A stretch of DNA of 64,000 nt from Sorghum bicolor (GCF_000003195.3 NC_012871.2:65835802-65899801); one strand, 5' to 3'; positions 10,101-22,482 are shown, numbered from the stretch's first letter. Translations and numbers: made by a program. The notes: generated by a model from the letters alone, not told the origin.

Positions 10101-13100
10101 GCGAGGACATGATATGGTAAATAATTCGTGAATGACTAGTGAGATAAGTGCCCAAGAAAAATGGTTTAGTACTCTCATCACACCTTTTCTATAGATACAA
10201 ACACTTGACAATTATTCTAAAAAGATTTTTGGAAAATGTGAACAAGTAAATGAAACAGCGAATGAAGCTTATCTGAACATGGAACTTTTTTGTGTGCTTG
10301 ATTTATCCAGGAATCTAGCCTAGCTTTGAGTGGTTGTGTTCTTTTCTGAAGAGAAGACAATAAAATAAGTGATAGTTCAACATTTTTTATGCTATATAGT
10401 GATTTTTCTCATAATCTGAAAGTGATAGAGTTGAAAAATTAATGAAACCAAGAGCGAGCGATGCCAAAGATGATACTAGATGTCAGTGCTGAACAGTGTA
10501 TTGAAATTGGTTCTTTGGTGGGTGAAGGTCTAATATAACTTTTAATGGTGCTCAATTGCTCATAGCTATAAGTAAACTCACATATTTTTTTATGCTTGAT
10601 GCTGCATGCTAAGTTGATAAAATACAAACTGTAGTGTTTGGTCATTTCACTCATTTACCATGCCCTGGATTTTGAATTTATGATTGGTGCATACTTCCTT
10701 ATCGGAAGAAGTACATTTGATTTTAAAGCTCCAAAGTGCCATTGTTGTTGTTTTATCACTGAACAGAACACTCAGTCATCTGTATCAATTCATACTGATA
10801 CAGGCACATTTCACCTCTTCTGAATACCTAAGCTCTCTATTTTTTTTTCTAGAAAAGCCACAGGAGAGCTGTGTTTCTTTGCACTAAGAAGAAAAAATTC
10901 TCTAATTTACTGTGGTCTATTTTTCAACTCAATTGAAGCTGTGGGTTCGGTTTCTTTTTTTTTCTGTAGATTTCCTATCTAAACGCACTTCGTTATGGAC
11001 TCAAGAGGATATTTTTTGGTGGATTCTTCATCCGTGGGCATGCCTACACCATGGATACAATTTCTTTTGCAGTGCATTTCTGGTAATTTTTTCCCCCAAA
11101 ATTGGTGCCCCTTCCCTCCCCTCCTCCACCTCCTATGGTTTGTTACGTTATTTATATTAATTTTTGAAATAATGTTCTCCCAATATTTTCTGTGTTGGTA
11201 AAGGTCAAAAGGAGAGGCACAAGCTATGTTTCTGCGCCATGAGGGCTTCCTAGGAGCTCTTGGAGCATTTATGAGTTATGAGAAGCATGGTCTTGATGAC
11301 TTAAGGGCACATCATTTGGTTGAACGCTTCCCAATGGGTGCTCCATATGTTGGTGGAAAGATTCACGGGCCACCTCTTGGAGATCTCAATGAGAAGGCAA
11401 GGGCATCTTCTCCTGATCATGGTTAAGTTTATGGCTATGATGGTTTGGTTATATTTCTGAGTATGGCATCCTCTCTTAACACAAATCTGATGCTCAATAA
11501 ATTTACACCTTTAAAAACTCGAAATGGATGTCACTCAGTCAAACTACATGACAGGCATGCACAAGAACCAAAGGGTCAACCGAAATTTCTATCTCTATTG
11601 AAAAGGTCCCTTGAATTAGTCGATATCTTGTTGCTACTATTTTATGCTGGAATGAGATAACATTTCCTTATTCAACATCGTTTAAATCTAGTTCACTTTT
11701 GATCGCCAATATTATTTTAAAATGTTTCCATTTTGAACTGTACAGATATCATGGATGGAGAAGTTTGTGCAGAAGGGTACTCAGATTACTGCCCCTGTAC
11801 CTATGGGGGTTCCAGCTACGACAGGTATGGGAGGCTTTGAAAGGCCGACTTCTAAGGGTGACATTTTGCGGTCAGATGCAAGTGCAGCGCTCAATGTTGG
11901 TGTTCTCCATCTCGTACCCACATTGGATGTGTTTCCATTGTTAGAGGATCCAAAGACGTAAGACAAATGTTCAACTCCTGTGTCTACTCTCTATGTGTGT
12001 GGAAGTTGGTGAAATTTCATATTATTGAAAATGAACACTTCCTAGATAGTTTAGTTCTATTTGTCAACCCAGAAAAGGACCAACTAAATACTAACTGTTG
12101 CAGTAAAATCAGTACGGAAATGGAGCTCAATTTCCATTTTCTAAAAGGCTCTAGAAATTAGTTTAAACAGTTTTTCACATCAAGTTACCAGTTCGTTAAG
12201 CCTTTCCTTGTAGCTATGATACCAAAAGCAATAAACAAGTTTCTGAATCTTTTTCCTCAAATGCAGAGTTTCAGCATATATCCAACCTTCTAAATTGTGA
12301 TAATTGATCTGTTTTGTAGGTATGAACCAAACACAATTGATCTTGACCAGGATGAGTTCAAGTATTCTTCTGTTTCTCTTACTTATAGATATATAATAGC
12401 AATTGAGTCCTTTGATGATATCTGAGATGATTGTGCTAGGTACTGGTTCAAGATTTTGTCAGATCATTTGCCGGACCTTGTGGACAAGGTATGATGTTGC
12501 TCTTGCAAAGGCATCTGCATAGTTCCTCTTTTCTTTATGGGATCCCTTTCTTTATTCATGACATGATGTTAAAAAAAAGGTTTCCAAATGTCGTTCTCGC
12601 TCACAAACTACAATCGTCAACCATCCGAGACTCTGTGTTTCCTGTACCCGCCAACTTAATCAGATGTATCTCCCTCAGTTTCCGAATCCGTCTATTGAAT
12701 GGAATCTCTGGTACAGTCAGCATGAGGCGGTCTGTAACCACAGAAGGCTAGAACCACACCTCATATGGAACAGAAATTATATCACCCTTTATCTTATGTT
12801 ATCCAAATACATTTTCTTAAAAAACTCTTAACATCTTTATTGTTGGATCGTTACAAGTAAGTATATCAGGCTGTGAACTGCCTACTAGTAATGAAGGCAC
12901 ACCATCTTTATTGGTTTCCACATAAGCAGGTATGCACCTGCCACAAATGTTTGCCAAAAGGCACAGTTTCAAGGGACTAGTTGCTGTTTCCGTAGCTTAG
13001 TGAGCTTAGCTCCTTGACTCTAATGAAGGCAATATTTCCACTGCACTATCATCACAATCAAGTTTACATTGAGATTGCATGTTTTGGGCTGAGATAGTAC

Positions 13101-15893
13101 ACATATGTTTTTTTCATTTTGTAGTAACAATTTGTGAATTGAGGATGTTTACCTGAATATCCATTTCTTGTCTGTTTGGAAGTAAATGGAATCCTGAAAC
13201 AGTATATTCTTGGCTAACTTGTGCATTCTATCATTTGTAGGCAGTTGCTAGTGAAGGCGGGACTGATGATGCCAAGAGGCGGGGAGATGCATTTGCGCAT
13301 GCCTTTTCTGCTCATCTGGCAAGGTAAAAAATTGCTATTGCATGTCACTATTGCTATCTATCTCTTTGCTACCTAACTTGTGTGTCTAAGGTTAGATTGA
13401 TGGAGGAGCCAGCTGCTTATGGAAAGTTTGGTTTGGTCAACCTGTTGGAGTTGAGAGAAGAATGTCTGAGAGAATTTCAGTTTGTTGATGCATATATTAG
13501 CATCAAGCAAAGGTTGGCATCCTACATGTGCGCATGCATGCACACATGCTCTCATTTGTCTAACATTCTGTTATCTTCTGCTTGAAGGGAAAATGAAGCT
13601 TCACTGGCTGTTTTACCAGATCTTCTGATGGAACTTGACAGTATGAATGAGGTATATGACAAAGGGGCTTCTTTCTGCTTAATTCTGCACTTAACTGAAG
13701 TCATCTTAACATTTGCCTCTGTGATAGCTCAAGTTATGTACTTGCGATTATGCCAGTTTTCTATTGGCAGCATGTGGATGAGAAAACATGAGAAATGTTG
13801 GTTCATGCCACGATCATAAGTCCACGTTTAACAAAGTACCACTAAATGTGTTTCTGGCAAAAGCAAAACATGCCAATGTCACTGTTAGGGGTATTTTTTC
13901 ATTGTTGTTATTTTTCTTTTCCCTCTGTAGCGAAGCTTCAACTCTAGATATTAATTTGAGTGAACATTTCATTTTCATGGATATCCAGGAAGCTAGGCTG
14001 CTTGCTCTAATTGAAGGTGTCCTTGCTGCAAATATATTTGATTGGGGATCTCGAGCTTGTGTAGAACTTTATCACAAGGGAACTATAATAGAAATCTATC
14101 GCATGAGTCGCAAGAAGATGCAACGTCCTTGGCGGGCAAGTATTCCAAGTCTGAAATTTTTAAATTTTACAGTTGCATTGCGACGGAGTTATAAAAAAAA
14201 GAGTGTGCTGCCACAAACTATATCACTAACTTTATGTACTTTTTCTTGCAGATTGATGACTTTGATATGTTCAAAAAGAGAATGCTGACTGATAGAAAGG
14301 ACCAACCATACAAAAGAGCACTGCTTTTTGTTGATAACTCAGGTGCTGATGTGGTCCTTGGAATGCTTCCTTTAGCTCGGGAGCTTTTACGCCGTGGAAC
14401 AGAGGTATAAATTGAAATGCTGAAAAACTAAAGAGTTTCCTTTTTTGTTAGATTTGCTCCAGACTGAATTTAATTAGAAAGAGCAGACAGAATGCTGGCT
14501 GCAGAGATTCAATCAAGGGAACACACGATATATTGCATGCTAATGTATAGATCACATTTTCTTATTTCCTATTTCCTTCGTTGAAGATATAGACTGCATG
14601 AAAAAAATGGAAAACATCATTGGTGAATGTTGTGATAATTTCTTAGGATCTTATGTGACAATCCAGAACTGATAAAAAAATGGAGATGATTTGAGCTGTC
14701 TGGCTGACCTTGTGAAATAACTGTAGAACTGAAGCAGACTTTCAAGATTATCCCATTTGGTGATTACTTATGGAATATCCTATTTTCATAAATTTTCCAC
14801 TGATAGATGTTTAATGTGATCAGGTAGTTCTTGTTGCAAATTCGTTGCCAGCTTTGAATGATGTTACTGCTAATGAACTTCCAGAAATTATAGCTGAAGC
14901 CTCAAAGGTACAAAGTAAACACAATCCCTTACCATTTAGCTGTATTATCGTTTGTTGTTGGCTCTAATTTCATATAACTCAAATGATAATGTATCACAGC
15001 ACTGTAGTATCCTTCGGAAAGCTGCAGAAGCTGGTGGGTTGATAGTTGATGCAATGGCTGGCATCCAAGATGATCTCAAGGATGAGCCAGTGTCAGTGCC
15101 ACTAATGGTTGTTGAGAATGGATGCGGCAGTCCATGTATTGATTTCCGGCAGGTTAGCTCAGAGCTTGCTGCTGCTGCAAAGGATGCAGATTTGGTAAGA
15201 GGGCTGCAACATTTTTAACTGAATGCATTTTCTCATGCAAGAATCATTTGCAATGTTCTGTTATTTATAATATTGGTTTGCTTTCCAATATAATGCAGTT
15301 AATTTTGGAGGGCATGGGACGGTCACTGCATACCAACCTCAATGCCCATTTTAAGTGTGATGCTCTAAAGGTACTTGTTTCTGCAAACCTTACTCGTTTG
15401 TTGCTACACAGGCAACCTTGATAGTATTGCAAGAAATTTCGTCATCTAAAAAAAGGAATCATAGATTTTTTATTTAAGAAATTTGATGGTTAGATCAGTT
15501 TCAGATCATGACTACAACAATATTTTCAGTCATAGGCATTGGACTTCAAATATAATTGTAGTCATGACTCATGAGCTCATAAGTCACACAGCACAGACAG
15601 CAGTATTTTTTGTCTAGACACTCTGCAGTCAACTCCGAATTCAGATGATTTTAAGTGGCAATGTAGCTTCAGCTGAATCTGGAACTTCCTTACCTTTCTG
15701 TCAATTTGTTGGAGCTAAAGAGCAGAATCTTTGATAAGTGGTATGTCCCACCTAATCATGTATGCCATTTTTAAAAGTTTACAAGTTGAGTTTTTATGCG
15801 CAGCTTGCTATGGTCAAGAATAAGCGATTGGCAGAGAAGCTCTTCAATGGAAATATATACGACTGCATTTGTAAATTTGAACCAGTTTTTTAA
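7185..15893 (+). CDS. PANK2: Pantothenate kinase 2, bifunctional: type II PanK domain fused to a DUF89 phosphatase-like domain
   Basis: PanK phosphorylates pantothenate, the committed step of CoA synthesis. Exons: 7185-7452, 7929-8141, 8314-8369, 8995-9111, 9294-9413, 9487-9581, 9662-9755, 9956-10087, 10970-11082, 11204-11396, 11746-11957, 12320-12361, 12440-12488, 13241-13323, 13396-13512, 13588-13651, 13989-14135, 14252-14404, 14824-14907, 15000-15194, 15299-15370 and 15804-15893. All phases close, giving 902 residues, the length I recall for plant PANK2 (about 900). The kinase half shows LALDIGGSLIKLVYFSR (nucleotide loop), ATGGGAYKY, VNIGSGVSIIK and VSGTNVGGGTYWGLG. The C-terminal half, from about residue 480, is DUF89-like with KRALLFVDNSGADVVLGM and VENGCGSPCIDFRQVSSELA; animal PANK4 has the same fusion. 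Introns 10 and 17 appear to be GC-AG. Intron 3 holds a Stowaway element. Confidence 0.95.
8423..8700. mobile_element. Stowaway-type MITE in PANK2 intron 3
   Basis: Ends CTCCCTCCATTATCC and ATAGAGGGAG are flanked by TA (8421-8422 and 8701-8702). The length is 278 bp. These are the termini of mariner-related Stowaway elements, the same superfamily as the full-length mariner element at 61246-63972. Confidence 0.75.
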
Positions 15894-16491
15894 CAATATG
15901 GGAGTGGCAGTGGAGCATTGGTAATGCACACTACATATTTTGCCACGGCATTGCTTAAATCTGGTAGTACTAACGAAGTGGGTATCTTTTCTTCAGTTTT
16001 ATCACCAGTTTTCAGTTTTATCGTCTTGCAGCAACTTGATTGGTGCAGCCGGCGAGACAGAAACAAGCATGCGGAATAATGGTCATTCCAGTGTACGGGG
16101 TACAAGAAACGCCCTTCCAATACGCAGCTAGTGTCTGTGATAATAGTGTCTCAAACGATGTAATAAATAAAGGCTTTAAAGTCCATTTCCAGAAATATTG
16201 AATGGAGAGGTTTGAGCCAGCCAACTGGAGTTCGTGTACCCGAAAAGCGAGAACTCGTTAGCAGCCTAGCAGGGCCGAAGTAATAACATACTAATCCTGG
16301 AATGATCTTGTCATTCTTATGCCGTGCTCGAATCAATCCAAAATTTGTTCACCTGCCGAGACAATGCTGTCACTCAAATGCTAAAAATCAGTTATTAGTT
16401 TTTGCATGGTTGTTTTCAATTCTGAGAAAGACTGTCACCATACATTTTACTCGTTAGTTAAATTGTACAGTAGAACAGATAACTCAAATCA
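15894..16491. other. PANK2 3' UTR and downstream spacer
   Basis: After the stop, AT-rich transcribed-looking sequence contains aataaataaa (about 16161), a plausible polyadenylation signal. I see no other gene before the GH17 gene, whose stop is at 16721. Confidence 0.4.
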
Positions 16492-16655
16492 GGCCTTGTT
16501 TACTTCCAAAATTTTTTGCAAAATAGAAATAGTAGCACTTTCGTTTGTATTTGACAAATATTGTCCAAATATGGACTACCTAGGCTCAAAAGATTCGTCT
16601 CATCAATTCTGACCAAACTGTGCAATTAGTTTATATTTTTATCTATATTTAATAC
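16492..16655. mobile_element. GGCCTTGTTTAG-family MITE, truncated
   Basis: Left end ggccttgtttacttcc, then the family's hallmark internal motifs (gcactttcgtttgtatttga, caaaagattcgtctc, aattagttta). The right terminal repeat is missing. Confidence 0.6.
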
Positions 16656-16720
16656 TCAGCATATAGCAGTTGATCCACTAATCAACGATTAGCCGTCCAT
16701 CACTCCAGAAACTATGAGCT

Positions 16721-17761
16721 CTAGGCAAAGTTGATGTCATACGCCTTGCCGCCGTCCGCTCTGAAGATGCCAAAGTGGCGCTCGAACTCGGGGCCGGGCT
16801 TGCCGTCCTCGTCGTACAGGTCGAACAGGAACACCTCCACGGGCACGCCGGGCCGCTTGGGCGTGCCGACGCCGCGCACCGCCCTCTCCACGATCTTGGC
16901 GTTGTACGCCGCGGCGTTCTGCGGGGTCGCGGCCGGGTGCCCCGCGGTGGGCCACCCGGTCTCGGTCACGGCGACCGGCACGGCACCGAACCCCTCTTTC
17001 TCCAGCGCGGCCACCAGCGCGTCCACGGTGGCGTCGAACAGGTTGGTGTACACCAGCGCGCCGTCCTGCACGGGCGCGGCGCCGGCGCCGAAGAGCGCGT
17101 ACGCGAGCTGCACGTTGGCCGGGTCGTTGACGTAGCTGATGAAAGGGTAGGTGTTCACCATGAAGGGCGCGCCGGTGTCGGCGAGGAACTGCAGCATGGG
17201 GCGGAGGACGGGGAGGGAGGCCGCGTCGAACGCTCCTGCGGAGGGCGGGTACGAGGCGGCGAGCACCGAGGAGGCGTGCGCGGAGGAGACCTTCACCCTG
17301 CCTCCGAGCCCCAGCGCGGCGAGCGCGGCGTGCAGGTTCCGCATGGCCGGCACGAGGTGCGGCGCGTAGAACTGGTTGTTGTACAGCACCTCGTTGCCGA
17401 CGGCGAGGTACCGGACGCGGTCGGCGGGGGCGTGCGCCAGGACCGCGGACCGCAGCCACTGCGCCGCGCCCTCGGGCCCCGACGCGGCCAGGAAGGTGAG
17501 GTTCTCGTTGGGCACGCCCACCATGAGGTCGATCCCCGCCGCGGCGAAGGCCGGGAGCACGGCCGGGTCGGGGAGGAAGAGCCGCGCCTTGGTGATCCCG
17601 TTCTGCTTGAGCAGCGCCGCCGCGGCCGACGGCGGTGGGAGGTTGCTGCCGACGCGGCCGTGGCAGATGCCGATCTTGCCCGCATCACCTGCCGCCGCCG
17701 CCACCGACGCGACGGCGAGGAGGACGTGGCCCAGAAGACACAACGCTGTTCTCGTGGCCAT
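16721..17761 (-). CDS. Glucan endo-1,3-beta-glucosidase (GH17), secreted
   Basis: Single-exon gene of 346 residues. The chosen start is MATRTALC at 17761. The frame is open 45 codons further upstream, but that extension is not hydrophobic, whereas residues 4-24 after the chosen Met form a signal peptide ending near AAAGDAGKIGICHGRVGSNL, the usual GH17 mature start. The GH17 core shows AVGNEVLYNNQF (acid/base Glu in GNE) and VAVTETGWPTAGHP (nucleophile Glu in TETGW), then FLFDLYDEDGKPGPEFERHFG. It ends right after the catalytic domain, with no CBM43 (X8) module and no GPI tail. It therefore resembles the short PR-2-type glucanases acting on cell-wall or fungal beta-1,3-glucan. GC content is very high, typical of grass single-exon genes. 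Its role (defence or development) cannot be told from sequence. Confidence 0.93.
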   Translation of the reverse strand: MATRTALCLLGHVLLAVASVAAAAGDAGKIGICHGRVGSNLPPPSAAAALLKQNGITKARLFLPDPAVLPAFAAAGIDLMVGVPNENLTFLAASGPEGAAQWLRSAVLAHAPADRVRYLAVGNEVLYNNQFYAPHLVPAMRNLHAALAALGLGGRVKVSSAHASSVLAASYPPSAGAFDAASLPVLRPMLQFLADTGAPFMVNTYPFISYVNDPANVQLAYALFGAGAAPVQDGALVYTNLFDATVDALVAALEKEGFGAVPVAVTETGWPTAGHPAATPQNAAAYNAKIVERAVRGVGTPKRPGVPVEVFLFDLYDEDGKPGPEFERHFGIFRADGGKAYDINFA

Positions 17762-18357
17762 TGGTGAGGGAAGGAAAGGGACTAGGAAGGGGATGCCACG
17801 CTTTGGTTGTGTTGTCGCCGTTAAATAGAATTTTTGGTTTGCCAAGAATAGTAGGGTTTCTGGTTGTTTGTAGGTGTGGCGGATCGAGGACGTCAAGGTT
17901 GAGTCGTGAGGAATAAAAAGCGTGGGTCACTGCTTGGTTCTGATACTTTATGGTTGTTCGACTCGATTGGCTGTTTTGGCTCGGTTTGGTAGTGGCCGTT
18001 GACACATACTAGCCGTTGGTTTTTCAAATTATAGCTTTTGTGCTAGGGACTATCCTCTCTCTCCAGTACTTTTTTTTTTTGAAGCAGAAGCAAAGGAACG
18101 GCCGAACGGTACCGGAGGCTTTACCTTCCCTTTCGAGCCTGAGTATCCGACATAAACGCGGGGCTGAATTTTTGAAGTGGCCAGAAAGAACGTCCGCATT
18201 GATCAAGCCGTTGGTGTGGCTGGAAACTCTCTCCGTGCGCTTCAGGATGCAAATGGACGGATCTCTCTTTGGCGTGGCAGCATCCTTGCGCGGGAAAAAA
18301 AAGAAGAATTCTACGCAGCTGCGTCGCACGCCGCTCCCGCTGCAACAGCGCGTAAAA
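17762..18357. other. GH17 5' flank
   Basis: This is the upstream region of the minus-strand glucanase. CTATTTAACGG near 17820 (minus) is a weak TATA candidate about 60 bases before the ATG. No other gene is supported. Confidence 0.35.
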
Positions 18358-18485
18358 GTTGCTAAATTTTAGTTAACTAAAATTATTTTAGTTATTTTTA
18401 AGTGACTAATAGACTAAACTATTTTATCGTCTTTTTAATCAATGTGTTTAAAATTTTAGCTACTAAATAACTAAAGTTTAGCAAC
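18358..18485. mobile_element. Short MITE with GTTGCTAAA termini
   Basis: GTTGCTAAATTTTAGTTA at 18358 and its near-complement TAACTAAAGTTTAGCAAC ending at 18485 enclose about 90 bp of AT-rich sequence. Confidence 0.6.
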
Positions 18486-20477
18486 CCAAGCCCGAGGGCA
18501 GCTCTATCCAAAATCACGTAAAGCTGCTCCCCTCGTCCATGGAAATCCTTCGGTGCTGCACTAGTCCATCAATGTCTCCAATCTGCTGGGTGAGGTCCGA
18601 TGGTTAGCCGCAGGCAACAAGGGCGAGAGGCTAGCGGCAGTGGCAGGTCGTCGGGTTGTGCGCCTGCACAGGCGTTCGTCGACCGGTGAACGGGGGCGGC
18701 GGCGGCGGCGGATCCTCCGCCTCCTCCTCTTTCTGCCACCGTACCAGTACCTAATTTCGAATGTGAAATGTTCTTTTGATTTCCTTTACAGGTGGTTGCA
18801 TTTGCAGTTGTTGAGCACTGAAGGTGAGCAGCGACATCATCGTTGTTATCTTATCGACGTTTCATGTGTCAGATGCTGCTAGAATTGACAGATTCTTGAA
18901 ATTGTTAGTTTTATGTGTCAGATTTTGACAGAATGGCTGATTTTAATCGGGTTATTTGTTTCCCTGCTTTCGCTGAACAGCAATAACAACAGGCTTAAGG
19001 GATCTTCAGCATTGGAAACTTCTGTTATTGGCAGGCAAATAATACCTGATACTGAGAGATGCAAATGTGAAATGTGTATCGATGTCAGGATGTTTGGCTG
19101 GTGAGATATAAATGGAACTTCTGCTCTCTTCGTGGTGGTGTTTCTGGAAGGCACATCCACATGATAAAAATAGAAGAAAGGTTCATTGATGGCTACAAAT
19201 AGAATGTTGTATTGTACAGGGGTTTTGTATTTCCTTTTTTATGTATGAAATTCCTTCCTTCTCTGAGCCGGTATTCCTATCCCGCTATTTTATCTGAACA
19301 TATTGTTGCTATCATAAATAAATGTGTTGATGTCATTACAGAGCATGGATCACAGATGAAAGATCACTTGTATGAATTGAAGGCCAAAATAGTTTACCAT
19401 TTCATATTATTCAGAATCACTGGAACTGGAACAGTACTATCTTGTTGATCAATAAGAAATCATCTGGTTAAAGCATGGCTAATCAAATGTTGCTGGATTT
19501 GATACTTCATCAAACTGTAATCTTCTAGCAGCAGAAGCATCTTGATGAAGACCAAGTAGACTTGTATATCCTCCTTGGGTTGGATGAGCAGCCATGGTCG
19601 GAAATCCACCAAGTACAAGACTTGTATATCCTCGCTGCAGATTTTTCAGGCTGTGACTGCAAAAAATAAATTGCCATCTACCGTAGATACTACATCGAAC
19701 AACTGCCAGCTTATTCATTTAAGATTATCTGTTAAATTTGTCAGTAATTCATTAGTATTTTTTCTCACAACAAATCAACAATAGTTCTTTCAGACATGTC
19801 AGCCAAGCGAATGGGCTGTGCAGCCGTAGCCAAAGAAGCTGCAGTGAGAAGAGAAAGCTGAGTCAACCTGAGCACCTCGCTCTTAAGCTTACTTTAATTA
19901 AAACTTTTGGTATGAATTTTTATGTTTGACATATGCAAAGACATTACTGGACGAAATTTATCCTAGAAAACTTCTAGAATAGAGCCTGAGTCGCCCTATG
20001 GTACGTTAAGAACAAAGATGAAACCAACATATATTTCTAAAAACATAGGTAGAGACATCTTATCCCACCTCACCCTCCAAGAAAACACTGTCCGCATTCT
20101 ATACCCGGTCAAGGTTACGTGGGTATTTCCGACGACGTATACTGTATATAGTCTCACGTCTCACCCATAGGGTCCGTGTCGGCGGCGGCACCTCGGCTGT
20201 ACTCCACGGCGAGCTGCCTGATAGTGGTAAAGACAGACCGGCCTTCCCGTGTCCGTGTCAACCGGGGTCGGAAATACCTCACCGTTGGGTTCGCGTTTCC
20301 ATTCCATTCCATCGGAAAACCGAAATCACATACACGCCCACCGGGCCGTGACGCCGTGACGCCGCCGCTCCGTCTCCGTGGATTCACTCATCCCCAGCCG
20401 CATCCTGCAGCCGCACCCGCCAAGAACAAACCGACGCGGCGTCGCTGACACTACTCGACTCCTCCCAATAATACTAG
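18486..20477. other. Spacer without a supported gene
   Basis: Only short unrelated reading frames occur. A GGC-repeat GC island lies at about 18600-18720. A short duplicated phrase, acttgtatatcctc, occurs near 19560 and 19620. A GC-rich stretch at 20160-20460 resembles a 5' UTR or promoter, but I find no coding exon attached to it. Confidence 0.4.
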
Positions 20478-20612
20478 GCCTGTTTTAGTTTCCAAAACAT
20501 TAAGTATAAAAAAAATAATTAATTATAAAATTTATTTATAATTTACGAGTCGAATCTTTTAAAACTAGTTAGTTCATAATTATCAAATACAAATAAAAAT
20601 ATAAATACTATA
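20478..20612. mobile_element. Left half of a GGCCTTGTTTAG-family MITE interrupted by the Helitron
   Basis: ggcctgttttagtttcc plus the family-internal motif gtcgaatcttttaaaactag is followed directly by the Helitron 3' end at 20613. The candidate right half, tttcgcccactagaacaaagg, lies at about 35975-35994. Confidence 0.5.
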
Positions 20613-20659
20613 CTAGGTTAATGCCTGTACGTTGTTACGGATTTTAAAACCCACATACT

Positions 20660-21345
20660 CTATGTTTCTTCATTGTTATTTCATTTCTGTCTATATTCTT
20701 CCTTTTTTTATTTCTTTCCAGTTTTCATTTTTTTGATTTTATTCTATTTCCTGTCTTTTTCTTATTCTTTTCTTGTTTTAATTTTACCTTTTATTTTCTT
20801 TTTTCTTTTTTCTTTAGGTTTTATTTTTATTGTTCTTCCTTGCTTCTATTTGTTTTTTTTTTCTTTTCAGATTTTCTATGTTTCTTCATTCTTATTTTAT
20901 ATTTTATTTCCTTTTAATATTCTTTTTATCCTTATTTAAATTATTCATTTATTTTATTTGCTCTATGCACTTTTTATCATTTGTTAATCATGTTTGTTTT
21001 TATATTTTTCTTCTTAGTATTTATTTTTATTTTTATTTTCTATATATATGTGATGTTTATGTAGTATATATTTAGTGTTCTTGTTGTGTTATATCATGTT
21101 TACATAGTATATATGTGATGTTCTATGATGTTTCTTATGGTGTTCACTTAGATGTGATGTTCTATAATATATTTAATGATATTCTATGGTGTATTTAGTG
21201 ATGTTAATGTTCTATAAATATATTTATGATATTTAAAAAGTAACCCTTTGACATTATTTGAAATTTTTCTCCATTTTGTGTTTTTATTTTTCTTATGCTT
21301 TTTACTCTAAATTTTATTATTATTTTTATCTATGTCATGTACTTA
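20660..21345. repeat. T-rich tract and degenerate tgatgttctat repeats inside the Helitron
   Basis: The plus strand at 20660-21050 is almost pure T/C with some A. From 21050 to 21230 irregular copies of gtgatgttctataatat follow. Apparent Phe/Leu-only reading frames here are composition artefacts. Confidence 0.7.
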
Positions 21346-21346
21346 T

Positions 21347-22482
21347 TGTTGGGGTACCATAATAAGGGATACCCAACTCAGAGCAATGAAAAAACGCAAA
21401 GAAACATACTAACCACAATCATCAAGGCCTCAGACGCAAGTTCCGACTCGCCCGACCACTTAGGGCATCGGACGCAAGTTCCGACTCGCCCGACCCATCA
21501 GGGCCTCGGACGCAAGTTCCGACTCGCCCGACCCCTCAGGGCATCGGACGCAAGTTCCGACTCGCCCGACCCCTCAGGGCCTCGGACGCAAGTTCCGACT
21601 CGCCCGGCCCCTCAGGGCATCGGACGCAAGTTCCGACTCGCCCGACCCCTCAGGGCCTCGGACGCGAGTTCCGACTCGCCCGGCCCCGTCTAGGCTCGGG
21701 CGCCGGACCCCACTCCGCCTGGGCAGCAAGACTTTCACCGCACGGCGCCCGTACCCACGACATGACAGACGCGACGGCTTCCATACCGCGGCAGGGCAAG
21801 GCGATAACTATTCCAACCACCCTGGTCACTGTGGCCTTACCTCTGTCACTGTACATCCTTACCTCTTTCGCTGTAGCGTACTGTCGCACAGTAAAAAGGG
21901 AATGGGAGAGGTAAAATCAGCACCACTGTTTGGGGTCTTTTCCCACTAGTGACGGGATGTGCAGCAGTGCTCGGTAACCCTCTACAGGAACAGCCATGCC
22001 GACCCCTACAGGGCTCGGTAACCTTCTACAGGAACAGCCATGCCGACAACCATCCCTCAAGGACGAGATGGACAAGCCTCAACAGGGTCGGGACTGTGGT
22101 TTCACCATTCAATAAAAGACATCTACTCATGTAAATACCTGGCCTTCCCTTGAAGCTATAAAAGGGGAGTCGGGGTTCACAACTAAGGATAAGTTCAGAA
22201 GGTTCACACACGCAACATTCTTTCACAGAGCAGCAGCCCGCACTCTGTCCACACCAAGCCGAGACCTGGGACTTAGCCCTCTCTCGCAACCAGCTTGTAC
22301 CCCCTACTGCAAGCACCTTTGGGTGCAAGGTTATACAGAATCCACAGCCACACTGGACGTAGGGCGTTCTTGGCCCGAACCAGTATAAACCCTCTGTGTC
22401 TCACTTGCATCACCATCCAAGCTTGGTCAGTCATGCAGACTTATACTTGTTAGTGCCTAGACCGCGAGTCTAGACGCCGACA
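21347..22482 (+). repeat. 5' LTR of the gypsy element
   Basis: 1136 bp, TGTTGGGGTACC...GACGCCGACA. It contains an array of seven 38-bp repeats at 21433-21690 (unit gacgcaagttccgactcgcc) and a TATA box CTATAAAAGG at 22156-22165. GTTGGCGCGCCAGATAGG follows at 22483 as the primer-binding region. Confidence 0.95.
22156..22165 (+). promoter_or_regulatory. TATA box of the 5' LTR promoter
   Basis: CTATAAAAGG in the LTR, conserved at 34989-34998 in the 3' LTR. It would drive gag-pol RNA from about 30 bases downstream. Confidence 0.7.

Noticed and set aside
16775..17767. A 330-codon plus-strand frame over the glucanase
   Set aside because: It is the complement of the GC-rich GH17 exon and encodes Gly/Arg/Val-rich sequence with no family resemblance.
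20673..21075. Hydrophobic membrane-like small proteins
   Set aside because: They come from a T-rich tract and contain almost only Phe, Leu, Ile, Tyr and Ser; a composition artefact.
21433..21690. CRISPR-like array
   Set aside because: Contiguous 38-bp tandem units without unique spacers, in a plant LTR.
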